A stretch of DNA of 64,000 bases, from positions 62,001 through 126,000 of the forward strand of contig CAMECJ010000001.1 in assembly GCA_945913025.1 (NCBI GenBank), in the 5' to 3' direction. Below the pieces are notes generated by a model that saw only the letters and a program-made list of their open reading frames with translations, was not told where the DNA came from and did not search any database. The DNA is from an uncultured Elusimicrobia bacterium (GTDB lineage: Bacteria > Elusimicrobiota > Elusimicrobia > Elusimicrobiales > Elusimicrobiaceae). Of this stretch, positions 11,180-20,218 are shown piece after piece. How positions within the stretch are numbered: position 1 is the stretch's first letter; every line of letters starts with the position of its first letter. The position numbers were made by a program, and so were the translations under genes.

Positions 11180-12137
11180 CATTATATGTTATACAGTCCG
11201 CAATATAGCGAACCGCGTATCCTTTCTTGATTGCTTTGTTTAGCGGGCGTATTTTATTTATAAAAAATTCAATACACATTTCTGCTTCGTTATATCCGAA
11301 GCCTTCTCTTAGTGAGGTGGAAGATGAAATCCTCGGATTGATTTCTAAAAGATAAAAAGTATCGTTGTCTTTTCTAAACTGAAAATTTGTCGGGCCAATT
11401 GGTTTTAAAATACTACAGTATTGTCTAATGAGCTGATTTATTTCATTCACATTTACCACTTCCGCTTTTGCAGTTGCCCCCTCTGCGCTTAATTTTCGTT
11501 TGAAAGTGATGGGGCCCGCATAATCACCATCTCCAAAACCAAATACGGCTGTCGTATATTCATGATTGTTATCCCCAATTATTTTTTGAACCATAAATTG
11601 ATCGGGATTTTTCTTTTTATAAAATTCAAACTCTTCCTCCGTATAAATTTTTTTAATTCCTTTTGACGCGTATGACCGGCGGGGCTTTAATAAGAATGGC
11701 AAGCCGAGTTCTATGGCATTTTCTTTAAAATTTCCATTTGTTTTTGTAGGAATGGGTAAAAAGTTATTCTTTAACAAAAAATTATAAGTCAGCCATTTAT
11801 CTTGAGATAATTTAACTATTTCTTCTTTATTTATAACTAGTTTTGAGTAGTATTCCCCCATTTCTTTTCTTGCTTCCACAAGGCGAATAATCTCTTGCTC
11901 GGTTCCAAACATAACCAAATCGATGTGATAAGTATCTATAATATCTTTTATAAAATCAAGGTATTTTTCATCACTAGCCAGTATCGCAGGGATAAATTGA
12001 TTGCACAGATGTCGCCCGTAAGCGTCGGGATAAATATCCATCCCTATAATATTTACATTAAACTTGGATTTTTTTAAGTTGTTAATTATACCATAGCCAA
12101 TAATAGCTCCAACGCCGGTAACTAAAATATTATACAT
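11160..12137 (-). CDS. ATP-grasp protein (carbamoyl-phosphate synthase large-subunit-like)
   Basis: LVTGVGAIIGYGIINNLK; LPFLLKPRRSYASKGIKKIYTEEEF; FYLLEINPRISSSTSLREGFGYN. Confidence 0.85.
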   Translation of the reverse strand: MYNILVTGVGAIIGYGIINNLKKSKFNVNIIGMDIYPDAYGRHLCNQFIPAILASDEKYLDFIKDIIDTYHIDLVMFGTEQEIIRLVEARKEMGEYYSKLVINKEEIVKLSQDKWLTYNFLLKNNFLPIPTKTNGNFKENAIELGLPFLLKPRRSYASKGIKKIYTEEEFEFYKKKNPDQFMVQKIIGDNNHEYTTAVFGFGDGDYAGPITFKRKLSAEGATAKAEVVNVNEINQLIRQYCSILKPIGPTNFQFRKDNDTFYLLEINPRISSSTSLREGFGYNEAEMCIEFFINKIRPLNKAIKKGYAVRYIADCITYNDDRNNI

Positions 12138-12987
12138 GTGTCATATTCTCCAATATAAATTTAATCATATCTTCTATGGGGCATTTGGGCATACAGGCAA
12201 TTTTAGAATAAATCTGCGGATATGTGTTTTGGGGTAAATCCAAAACATTATTTTTGGATTTATCGAAAATCAATTTACTTGAGCTGTTAGTCAATTGTTT
12301 TGTAATGCTGAAAATTTCACTTACCGCAGTGTCTTTAACAGCACATATATTATATTCGCCAGTAGTTTTTTGTTTGATTATTTCCTCAATCGCTTGGGAT
12401 ACGTCATCTATAAATATATAATTTCTTTTAAAGTCATTTTCGCCATATATGGTAACATTTTCATTATTTTTTACTTTTTCAATGATAGTATATAAAAATT
12501 CTTGATGTTTTCTGCATTTCGCCTCTATATCAAAAATTTGCGAGGGCATAAGTATGGTATAAGGAATATTTTCTTTATTACAATAAAGTTTTAAAAGTTC
12601 ATCTCCGTGCTTTTTTGAAATAGAATATATCCCATAATATAAGTCTTTTTCGGCATAACTTTTAGAAAGAGATGATAGATGAATTAAATGTTTGCCATGC
12701 GTCAATTTAGCCAGCTTGCAAACCATTAGTGTCCCTAAAGCGTTTATTTTTTCCGTTTCATAAAACGAGCTGGTATCGTTGTTGCCAAAAGCCGCCATCG
12801 TATTTATAATAACATCGAAAGTATTATTTACGAGGGCTTCATCCAAAGTTTCGTTTAAAGCATTAAAGTAAAAATCGGCATTTCTTCTTCCCGCGAAATA
12901 AATATTATAGCCTTTTAAGGTTTTGTTTAAAGAGCAGGCCAGATTGGCACTTGAACCAATAATTAGAACTTTTGTTTTTTTATTCAT
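12130..12987 (-). CDS. NAD-dependent epimerase/dehydratase (extended SDR)
   Basis: VLIIGSSANLACSLNKTL; YYGIYSISKKHGDELLK (YxxxK); NYIFIDDVSQAI. Confidence 0.82.
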   Translation of the reverse strand: MNKKTKVLIIGSSANLACSLNKTLKGYNIYFAGRRNADFYFNALNETLDEALVNNTFDVIINTMAAFGNNDTSSFYETEKINALGTLMVCKLAKLTHGKHLIHLSSLSKSYAEKDLYYGIYSISKKHGDELLKLYCNKENIPYTILMPSQIFDIEAKCRKHQEFLYTIIEKVKNNENVTIYGENDFKRNYIFIDDVSQAIEEIIKQKTTGEYNICAVKDTAVSEIFSITKQLTNSSSKLIFDKSKNNVLDLPQNTYPQIYSKIACMPKCPIEDMIKFILENMTHV

Positions 12988-13690
12988 ATTTATCTCTTAT
13001 ATATTTGATGGCATCTTTGCCGGTATTAAAGATTAAGTCTAAGATGGTAACGCCGTGTTCAAAAGGCGGATATAACTGCGGATATTCCTTGTATTTCGAA
13101 TAATCCATCCACGTTAGTTTGATGCCGGCATCTTTAAAATGCGCCTCATCAATATAATCTTTGGCCGCGGGGCCGGAAAGATATTCGGTTCCGCCTGCTT
13201 TTTTTACTAAATCAACCAATCGCTCTGTTTTGCCTTCAATCAAACCATAATCTTGCGAAAATGATAATTTGGTTTTTATCCCTAAATAATCACAAATTTC
13301 ATAAATAAATTTATAATTTACCTTGCATAAATAATCTTCATTTTCTAGTGATTTATAGATATCTTCAAGCCACCCTTTATTTTCTTTAAAATAAGGTGCT
13401 TTTGCGTAGACATTTTTTATAGTATTGCAGTGTTTTTTAGTCCATCTTTTATCTGTTATTTTGGTGTCGCAAATTCTTTGTGAATTAGAAATTAACCCCT
13501 TGGTTGCACAAGGTATTGTTATCCATTGTAAGCCAGTTTGGGTTTTAATTTTATTTCTGTTACGCCAATCGTTTTTGGTATATTGCATTTCATCATAAAA
13601 TATAAATTCATCGACGGAATCTATAATATCGAAATATCCTTTCCAAGGAATATAATTAGACTGCAAAATTGCCACTTTTTTATTCTGCAT
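12980..13690 (-). CDS. WbqC-like family protein
   Basis: KVAILQSNYIPWKGYFDIIDSVDEFIFYDEMQYTKNDWRNRNKIKTQTGLQWITIPC typical of WbqC family. Confidence 0.9.
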   Translation of the reverse strand: MQNKKVAILQSNYIPWKGYFDIIDSVDEFIFYDEMQYTKNDWRNRNKIKTQTGLQWITIPCATKGLISNSQRICDTKITDKRWTKKHCNTIKNVYAKAPYFKENKGWLEDIYKSLENEDYLCKVNYKFIYEICDYLGIKTKLSFSQDYGLIEGKTERLVDLVKKAGGTEYLSGPAAKDYIDEAHFKDAGIKLTWMDYSKYKEYPQLYPPFEHGVTILDLIFNTGKDAIKYIRDKYE

Positions 13691-14738
13691 TAAATACCGT
13701 CCTCCATAGTGAAGCTTTATACTCGTCGTCAAAAAACATCATGGCGCGCTCTTGATTGCTCTTTGCGCAAGGATTTGTTATAAAACAATCAAAATTTAAT
13801 TTAGCAATTTCATTGGTGTCAAAAACGGTCAAGCCAAAATTTTTTAATTTACTGTAGGTTGAAATTTCCGATTTAATAAACACTTTGTTTCCCAACGCCA
13901 AAGAGGCTACCGTATTTCCGACGCCCTGTTGGCGATTTTGATTTAAAATCAACAGGTCGTTTTGGGCTAAATGCAGGGCGTATTCTTGCGGGGCAAGGCG
14001 GGTGTCAAGATATTCAAATTTGTCTTTAAAAATGTTCCGGCCTTTCTGTATAATTTCGTCTTTAAATTCTAATTTCCCATAAGATAAAATGGTGGTAATT
14101 TTTATATTTTCTTCTTTAAACTTGGCCAAAACGTCCAACATTTGAAGGGTGGATTCATCGCACGAGTTGTTGATTTGAATTTGAGTAAAATCCTTTCTTT
14201 TTTTCGTTATGTTTTGAATCGCATTTTTTGATATCGGGAAAATGGCGTGAATACAATAGAACGGCTTTTCAGCCAAATTATATTGTTTTTTTGCCACTTC
14301 GGTATCAACATCAGTTAAATATCCTTTAAAATGACTCCTTACAAAATCATTCTTCTCATCTCTTTTGGCTTGATACAAATCGCCTCCCCAGATTGCCCAG
14401 TAGGCCTTTTCCGTTAAAATATTGGGGTGCTTATACAGATAATCTACCAGTTCCGCGTCAAACAGAGAATGACAGATGAGTTTTTGATTCGTTTCAAACC
14501 GTAACCCTTTTAAAGAGGAAATCTCAATCACATTATCTCCCTGCGGAAACGGAGTCTCGCTAAAGAATCTTTTACATAAAACGAGGTGTTCGGTTGAATT
14601 AAAATGGTTGTTTAAGAAGTCAACAAAAGGCTTGTTGAACTTATCGTTAAACATAATATGAACAAATTTATATTTTAAAATAAGTTTGTTTATTCTTATA
14701 TTGCGAAAGTAATTTTTAATTCTTTTGACAACTTTCAT
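13680..14738 (-). CDS. wecF: TDP-Fuc4NAc transferase-like glycosyltransferase (WecF/GT56)
   Basis: FVHIMFNDKFNKPFVDFLNNHFN; AYWAIWGGDLYQA; NQNRQQGVGNTVASLALGNKVFI. Confidence 0.82.
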   Translation of the reverse strand: MKVVKRIKNYFRNIRINKLILKYKFVHIMFNDKFNKPFVDFLNNHFNSTEHLVLCKRFFSETPFPQGDNVIEISSLKGLRFETNQKLICHSLFDAELVDYLYKHPNILTEKAYWAIWGGDLYQAKRDEKNDFVRSHFKGYLTDVDTEVAKKQYNLAEKPFYCIHAIFPISKNAIQNITKKRKDFTQIQINNSCDESTLQMLDVLAKFKEENIKITTILSYGKLEFKDEIIQKGRNIFKDKFEYLDTRLAPQEYALHLAQNDLLILNQNRQQGVGNTVASLALGNKVFIKSEISTYSKLKNFGLTVFDTNEIAKLNFDCFITNPCAKSNQERAMMFFDDEYKASLWRTVFNAE

Positions 14739-15755
14739 TTAAATTAAGCCTTTTCTCATCAATTTGTTATACAGATTTTTATATAGGAGAAAAATCATCT
14801 TGTACTTTAAGTTTATACTTTTGAAAAACGTTTTATTTATGATGTCTTGGTTTTTTGTAAATATAAGCTGTAAATTTATCAATTTTTCTGTAATATCTTT
14901 TAATTTGCCGGAATCTTTTATTTCCGATAGTTTAATCAACAAATCGATGTTTATTTTATTTGATATCTTATAGGACTTGACCAATAATTCCGGATATTTT
15001 TTATCAAAATATAACCATAAATCTTTGAAAATGTTGGCATTTAATATATCTTGTTCCAGTTCGCTTATTCCCTGCCATATACCTTCTTCCGTGATACGGT
15101 ATACTGCATCGGTTTCCGGTACACAGTGAGCCTTGCCGCTATGTAAGTGTAGTATGTTTCTAAAGGTGTCCCCCCGAAAGGAGCGTTCCATCGTGTCGCT
15201 TTCAAGATTTCTCATCTTGTCGGGGAGGCCATGTTTAAACACCACATTTCTAAAGGTGGAGCCAAGGGTGCAGCCTAAAGCCGCCTTATCGTTTAAAAAG
15301 TCCGCAAACGATGAATTGATTACTTTGTTATACTTGAGAAAATCTTTTTTAGTACCGTCAGGCAACAGCATTTCCGTGCCGGTTACATAAATAGTGTAGT
15401 CTGTGTGTTCTTGAAGAAAGTCCAATGCTTTTTGAATTTTGCGTTTATCTGTCCAATAGTCGTCGGGGTCAAGTACGCAAAAATAGTCCGTTTTTGTTAT
15501 TTCATAAGCTCTTAAGACATTTCTATATAATTTGTTATTTTGAGTTGAAGTTAAAAGTGTAATTTTATCGGGATATTTAGTTTGGTACTCTTTAACGATT
15601 TCAACCGTCTTATCCTGCGAACAATCATCCGCTACAATAATATGATATTTATAATTGGTTTCCTGTGCAAAAACAGAATCCAACGCCTGGACAATATATC
15701 TTTCTTTATTATAGGAGGGCATTATTATAGTAATATCAGCCGTTATCTTTTCCAT
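14739..15755 (-). CDS. Glycosyltransferase family 2
   Basis: DITIIMPSYNKERYIVQALDSVFAQ; IIVADDCSQDKTVEIVKEY; VLDPDDYW. Confidence 0.9.
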   Translation of the reverse strand: MEKITADITIIMPSYNKERYIVQALDSVFAQETNYKYHIIVADDCSQDKTVEIVKEYQTKYPDKITLLTSTQNNKLYRNVLRAYEITKTDYFCVLDPDDYWTDKRKIQKALDFLQEHTDYTIYVTGTEMLLPDGTKKDFLKYNKVINSSFADFLNDKAALGCTLGSTFRNVVFKHGLPDKMRNLESDTMERSFRGDTFRNILHLHSGKAHCVPETDAVYRITEEGIWQGISELEQDILNANIFKDLWLYFDKKYPELLVKSYKISNKINIDLLIKLSEIKDSGKLKDITEKLINLQLIFTKNQDIINKTFFKSINLKYKMIFLLYKNLYNKLMRKGLI

Positions 15756-15783
15756 ACACTTTTTTCTGACGATTTTTGTTAAT

Positions 15784-16527
15784 TTAAAGATTTCTGTATT
15801 CTTTGTTGATTTTCTCTACATCATCAAGCAATTTCCCGATTTTAGTCGTTTGGCAAAATTTTGAGAAAGCGGAAACATCTTTTGGAAAACATTTTCCGCC
15901 GTAGCCGGTTTTTCCGTCGGGGCCCGGAACAAGGGTGTGCGGTTCGTTAATATAGCCCGACAGCAGGGTTCCCTTTCTAATTTTCTCAAAATCACATCCG
16001 TACTGCTTTGCCAATTCGTAAATTCCGTTAAAATAGGTAACTTTTACCGCGCCAAATACATTATGGGAATATTTGGTGATTTCAGCTTCCAGATTACTCA
16101 TAGTGATGTAATTCTTGCCGACAAATATCCGCTTCATCAGATTTTCACAGCCTGTATAAATCATAGCTTGAATGCAAAAATCTTCATAAGCGGTTCTTTC
16201 TGTGAGAAACTCAGGCATAAAATATATTTTTTTATTTAATTCTTTAGATAAACGGTCGCAAGTTCCCGGCAGCAAAGTCGTTCTGATAAAAATGGGAATA
16301 TCGGGGCAGCCTTTGATGAGAGATTTTAATAAGGTTAAATCCTGCGTATGATTTTCTTCTGTCGGGATATGAATGCTGATAAAAATAACATCGGCTTTGG
16401 ACAAATCGTCATTATATCCTTTGGGCGGATCTGAGACCAAAATAGTGCATTCGGGGTTATGATTTTCAATCCATTTTTTCATTACCCCGCCGATCACTCC
16501 ACAGCCTATAATTCCTATTTTAATCAT
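15784..16527 (-). CDS. Short UDP-glucose/GDP-mannose dehydrogenase-family protein
   Basis: GIIGCGVIGG; FIRTTLLPGTCD; FMPEFLTERTA; catalytic-type motif GYGGKCFPKDV; only 247 aa. Confidence 0.78.
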   Translation of the reverse strand: MIKIGIIGCGVIGGVMKKWIENHNPECTILVSDPPKGYNDDLSKADVIFISIHIPTEENHTQDLTLLKSLIKGCPDIPIFIRTTLLPGTCDRLSKELNKKIYFMPEFLTERTAYEDFCIQAMIYTGCENLMKRIFVGKNYITMSNLEAEITKYSHNVFGAVKVTYFNGIYELAKQYGCDFEKIRKGTLLSGYINEPHTLVPGPDGKTGYGGKCFPKDVSAFSKFCQTTKIGKLLDDVEKINKEYRNL

Positions 16528-17296
16528 TGTTTTCTCCTAATTCGCTTGGTAATATAAACTCGCACCCGGCTTGTTTTAAAAATTTAATGATTAAGCGAAA
16601 GTGAACCCATCCCACGGATCCCCACTGATACGGGTGGGCTTGTAATATCAGTACCTTTGGAGGATTTTGCAGATTTTTTATATTTTCTAACAAATACCTA
16701 AAATCCGGATGCCCCACTCCTTTTTCGATATCCGCAGTCCTTTTCAGATTGCGTCCGTTAAAATTGTCCAACCCGTAAAACCAATATGTAATTTCCGGCA
16801 CTTTTTCCAATGCGTTTTTTGTATATTCGTCAATATGGTTGCAGGGCGCGCCAAAAGCATCTAATTTTATGCCGGTTTTTGCAAAAACGATGTTTTGGGT
16901 TTTTGTAATATATTCCAGTTGTTTTTCCGTGCTTTGCTTTTGAAATTCGTATTCCGGCCCGCACAAATGTAAATAGCCGTGGTTAAAAAAAGAGTAGTTT
17001 TTTCCGTTGTTTTCTTTTATAAATGCAATATAATCAGGGGTGGATTTTTCCATTGAACTGCCGATGATTCCCCAACAGGCTTTGATATTTTCCCGTTTAA
17101 TAAATTTATCAAGAGTTCGGACTTTTGGACTGTAATCAACCAGGTCGTCAAATTTAAGAATAATCTTGTATGCAGGTATATTCCTCGGGGATTTTAGGGC
17201 GCGTTTATAGGATAGATGAACTTTTGCAATCTTGAGTAAATTGCAATTTTTTCCTCTTAGCAAATCTATAACGTCTTGTATTAAGGTAATTGGCAT
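16520..17296 (-). CDS. Polysaccharide deacetylase-like (NodB-fold) protein
   Basis: ILKFDDLVDYSPKV; SFFNHGYLHL; FGAPCNHID; ILQAHPYQWG. Confidence 0.7.
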   Translation of the reverse strand: MPITLIQDVIDLLRGKNCNLLKIAKVHLSYKRALKSPRNIPAYKIILKFDDLVDYSPKVRTLDKFIKRENIKACWGIIGSSMEKSTPDYIAFIKENNGKNYSFFNHGYLHLCGPEYEFQKQSTEKQLEYITKTQNIVFAKTGIKLDAFGAPCNHIDEYTKNALEKVPEITYWFYGLDNFNGRNLKRTADIEKGVGHPDFRYLLENIKNLQNPPKVLILQAHPYQWGSVGWVHFRLIIKFLKQAGCEFILPSELGENND

Positions 17297-17727
17297 TAAA
17301 ATTTCCCTTTTACGGTTGTACGGGCCGGCACATTTTTTGTAACCACGGCTCCTGCCGCCACCAAGGCGTTTTCCCCTATGGTTACGCCGGGTAAAATGGT
17401 GGCGTTTGCCCCGATGCTTGCGCCTTTTTTAATAACAATCGGTTCCAGTTTGAAATTTTTATTTTTGGATTTGGGATAGCGGTCGTTGCAGAAGGACGCG
17501 TTGGGGCCGATAAAAACGCCGTCTTCAATAACGATGCCGTCATACAGGCTGACTCCGTTCTTGACGGTAACGTTATTGCCTATTTTCACGTTATTTTCAA
17601 TAAACACGTGCGAACAAATGTTGCACCCTGCTCCGATGTGCGCTCCGGCAAGTACGACGCAGAACTGCCAGATGTTCGTATCCGTGCCGATGTCTTTGGT
17701 TTGTACGTCCGCCAAAGGATGAATCAT
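17296..17727 (-). CDS. Hexapeptide-repeat acyltransferase (FdtC/QdtC/WlbB-like)
   Basis: Left-handed beta-helix hexapeptide repeats [52 protein letters not shown]. Confidence 0.85.
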   Translation of the reverse strand: MIHPLADVQTKDIGTDTNIWQFCVVLAGAHIGAGCNICSHVFIENNVKIGNNVTVKNGVSLYDGIVIEDGVFIGPNASFCNDRYPKSKNKNFKLEPIVIKKGASIGANATILPGVTIGENALVAAGAVVTKNVPARTTVKGKF

Positions 17728-18143
17728 CGGGAAGCCTCCGTTAAAAAGCGTTGGTAATCGCGCACATAGTCGGCTTCGTCATAATGTTGGCTGGCAAGCA
17801 CCAACAGTACGCAATCGGGCGAGAAGTTGCTCATCTCCCGCCAAATAAATCCGTCGATAAACAGGCCCTTTGCGGGGCTGTCCAGCCGGACGGTTGTGCG
17901 CTCCTTTCCATCGTCTAACAGAATATTGCACGCGCCTGATACGCAGGTTAATACCTGTTTGAGCGCATAATGCGCGTGTTTACCCCGCGCAATGTCCGCC
18001 TGTGTGCCGTAAATATAATAGACGCGTTGTACTTCAAACGGAATTGCGCCCGATCCGCTTTCCAGGGCGACCAACGAACCCCGCTCATCTCCGCGGACGG
18101 TAAAATCAATCATTCGGATGGCTTGATTAAGGGGAGTGTGCAT
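17724..18143 (-). CDS. fdtA: dTDP-6-deoxy-3,4-keto-hexulose isomerase (FdtA/QdtA, WxcM-like cupin)
   Basis: [53 protein letters not shown]; start at internal ATG 18143. Confidence 0.87.
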   Translation of the reverse strand: MHTPLNQAIRMIDFTVRGDERGSLVALESGSGAIPFEVQRVYYIYGTQADIARGKHAHYALKQVLTCVSGACNILLDDGKERTTVRLDSPAKGLFIDGFIWREMSNFSPDCVLLVLASQHYDEADYVRDYQRFLTEASR

Positions 18144-18144
18144 A

Positions 18145-19173
18145 TTAAGCCTTGTTTTTTCCCAAATACCATTCCACGGTTTTGACGATGCCCGTGTCGA
18201 AATTCTCGTCCGCCTTCCAACCAAGCTCTGTTTCCAGTTTGGTGGCGTCAATGGCGTAGCGGCGGTCGTGTCCGGCGCGGTCTTTTACAAACGTAATCAG
18301 TCGTTTGTAGGATTTACCGTCCGCTGCGGGGCGTTTTTTATCCAAAATCGTGCAAATCGTATCCACAATTTGCAAATTGTGGCGTTCGTTGCATCCGCCG
18401 ATGTTATACGTTTCCCCCGCGCGGCCTTTCTGCCACACGAGCGCGATGCCTTTGCAGTGGTCCAGCACGTACAGCCAGTCGCGCACGTTTTTGCCGTCGC
18501 CGTATACCGGAATAGCTTGGCCGGATAACGCTTTGCGGATAATCGTTGGGATTAGTTTCTCGTCGTGTTGTTTGGGGCCGTAGTTGTTGGAGCAGTTGCT
18601 GGTGGTGACGTTCATCCCGTACGTGTGGTGGTAGGCGCGTACGATTAAATCGCTGGACGCCTTGCTGGCCGAGTAGGGCGAATTGGGTGCGTAGGGGGTG
18701 GTTTCGGTAAAGAAGCCCGTTTCGCCCAAGGTACCGTAAACCTCGTCGGTGGAAATGTGGTGGAACCGGCAGTTCTCGTAGCCTTCTTTTACCTGATTCG
18801 GCCCTGTCATCCAATGCTTGCGCGCGGCTTCCAACAGCGTAAATGTGCCTTCGATATTGGTTTTGATAAACGGCAGCGGGCCGGTAATGGAATTATCCAC
18901 GTGTGATTCGGCCGCAAAGTGGAATACGCCGCGAATATCGTACTTGGCAAACAGGTTGTTTACCAGTTCAGCGTCGCAAATATCGCCCTTTACAAACGTA
19001 TGGCGCGGGTTGTTCTCGCACTCTTTTAAGTTATCCAAATTGCCCGCGTAGGTCAGTTTATCCAAATTGATAACGTTATACTGCGGGAACGCTTCCAAAA
19101 AATAGGGCACAAAGTTGGAGCCGATAAACCCCGCCCCGCCCGTAATTAAAACTGTGGTGGTAGGTGTGTTCAT
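18145..19173 (-). CDS. rfbB/rmlB: dTDP-glucose 4,6-dehydratase
   Basis: LITGGAGFIGSNFV; FAAESHVDNSI; HISTDEVYGTLGE; SPYSASKASSDLIVRAYHHTYG. Confidence 0.96.
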   Translation of the reverse strand: MNTPTTTVLITGGAGFIGSNFVPYFLEAFPQYNVINLDKLTYAGNLDNLKECENNPRHTFVKGDICDAELVNNLFAKYDIRGVFHFAAESHVDNSITGPLPFIKTNIEGTFTLLEAARKHWMTGPNQVKEGYENCRFHHISTDEVYGTLGETGFFTETTPYAPNSPYSASKASSDLIVRAYHHTYGMNVTTSNCSNNYGPKQHDEKLIPTIIRKALSGQAIPVYGDGKNVRDWLYVLDHCKGIALVWQKGRAGETYNIGGCNERHNLQIVDTICTILDKKRPAADGKSYKRLITFVKDRAGHDRRYAIDATKLETELGWKADENFDTGIVKTVEWYLGKNKA

Positions 19174-19177
19174 AGCG

Positions 19178-20062
19178 TTAAAAAAATCCGTTTTTAAGGT
19201 CTTGCGGAATCCCCAACAAATACTGGCCGTATTCCGTGTTTTTCATGGAGTTGCCTCTAGCGGTTAAATCCTGTATCGTCAGCCACCCGTTGCGGAACGA
19301 AATCGCTTCCAAGCAGGCGATTTTGAGCCCCTGGCGGCTTTCGATGGCTTCAATAAACATAGAGGCTTTAATTAAATCCGCATGCGTGCCGGTATCCAGC
19401 CACGCCATGCCGCGGCCCATCAGTTCCACGCGTAATTCCCCCCGTTCCAAATACCATTGGTTGATAGCCGTGATTTCCAATTCTCCCCTGGGGGAAGGTT
19501 TTATGTGCTTGGCGGCGTCTACTACGCGGTTGTCGTAAAAATATAATCCCGTTACGGCCCAGTTGGATTTGGGATTTTTGGGCTTTTCTTCAATGGAAAC
19601 GGCGCGTTGGTTTGCGTCCACTTCCACCACGCCGAACTGGCTCGGATTTTTGACCGGGTACGCAAAAACGGACGCGCCCTGTGTGCGTTTGGCGGCGTTT
19701 TGCACCAGGTTTGTTAAATCCCGCCCGTAGAAAATGTTGTCGCCCAAAATCAGGCAGACGCCGTCCGACCCGATAAATTCTTCACCCAAAATAAACGCTT
19801 GGGCGAGGCCTTCTGGACGGGGCTGTTCTGTGTAAGATAAGTGGATTCCATATGCGGCCCCGTCCCCAAACAGTTTTTGGTAAAGAGGTAGATCCGCAGG
19901 GGTAGAAATAATAAGGATATCCCGGATTCCGGCAAGCATCAAGACGGACAAAGGGTAGAAAATCATCGGTTTATCATAAACCGGGATGAGTTGTTTGGAT
20001 ACGGCAAACGTCGCCGGATACAGACGGCTGCCCGTCCCTCCGGCCAAAATAATGCCTTTCAT
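19178..20062 (-). CDS. rfbA/rmlA: Glucose-1-phosphate thymidylyltransferase
   Basis: [65 protein letters not shown]. Confidence 0.96.
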   Translation of the reverse strand: MKGIILAGGTGSRLYPATFAVSKQLIPVYDKPMIFYPLSVLMLAGIRDILIISTPADLPLYQKLFGDGAAYGIHLSYTEQPRPEGLAQAFILGEEFIGSDGVCLILGDNIFYGRDLTNLVQNAAKRTQGASVFAYPVKNPSQFGVVEVDANQRAVSIEEKPKNPKSNWAVTGLYFYDNRVVDAAKHIKPSPRGELEITAINQWYLERGELRVELMGRGMAWLDTGTHADLIKASMFIEAIESRQGLKIACLEAISFRNGWLTIQDLTARGNSMKNTEYGQYLLGIPQDLKNGFF

Positions 20063-20218
20063 ATTTCCTCCGCCAAGAGTAATACTGTTCATTACATTAT
20101 ACTAGATTTTTATTATTTTAGTTAGGAAGGCCCCCCTCTTTCGCTCGCCAATTTTACATTTAAGTTTTAAACTTGTACCATATTAAAACTGTGGGATTTC
20201 TTGGGGAGGAGAAAATTT

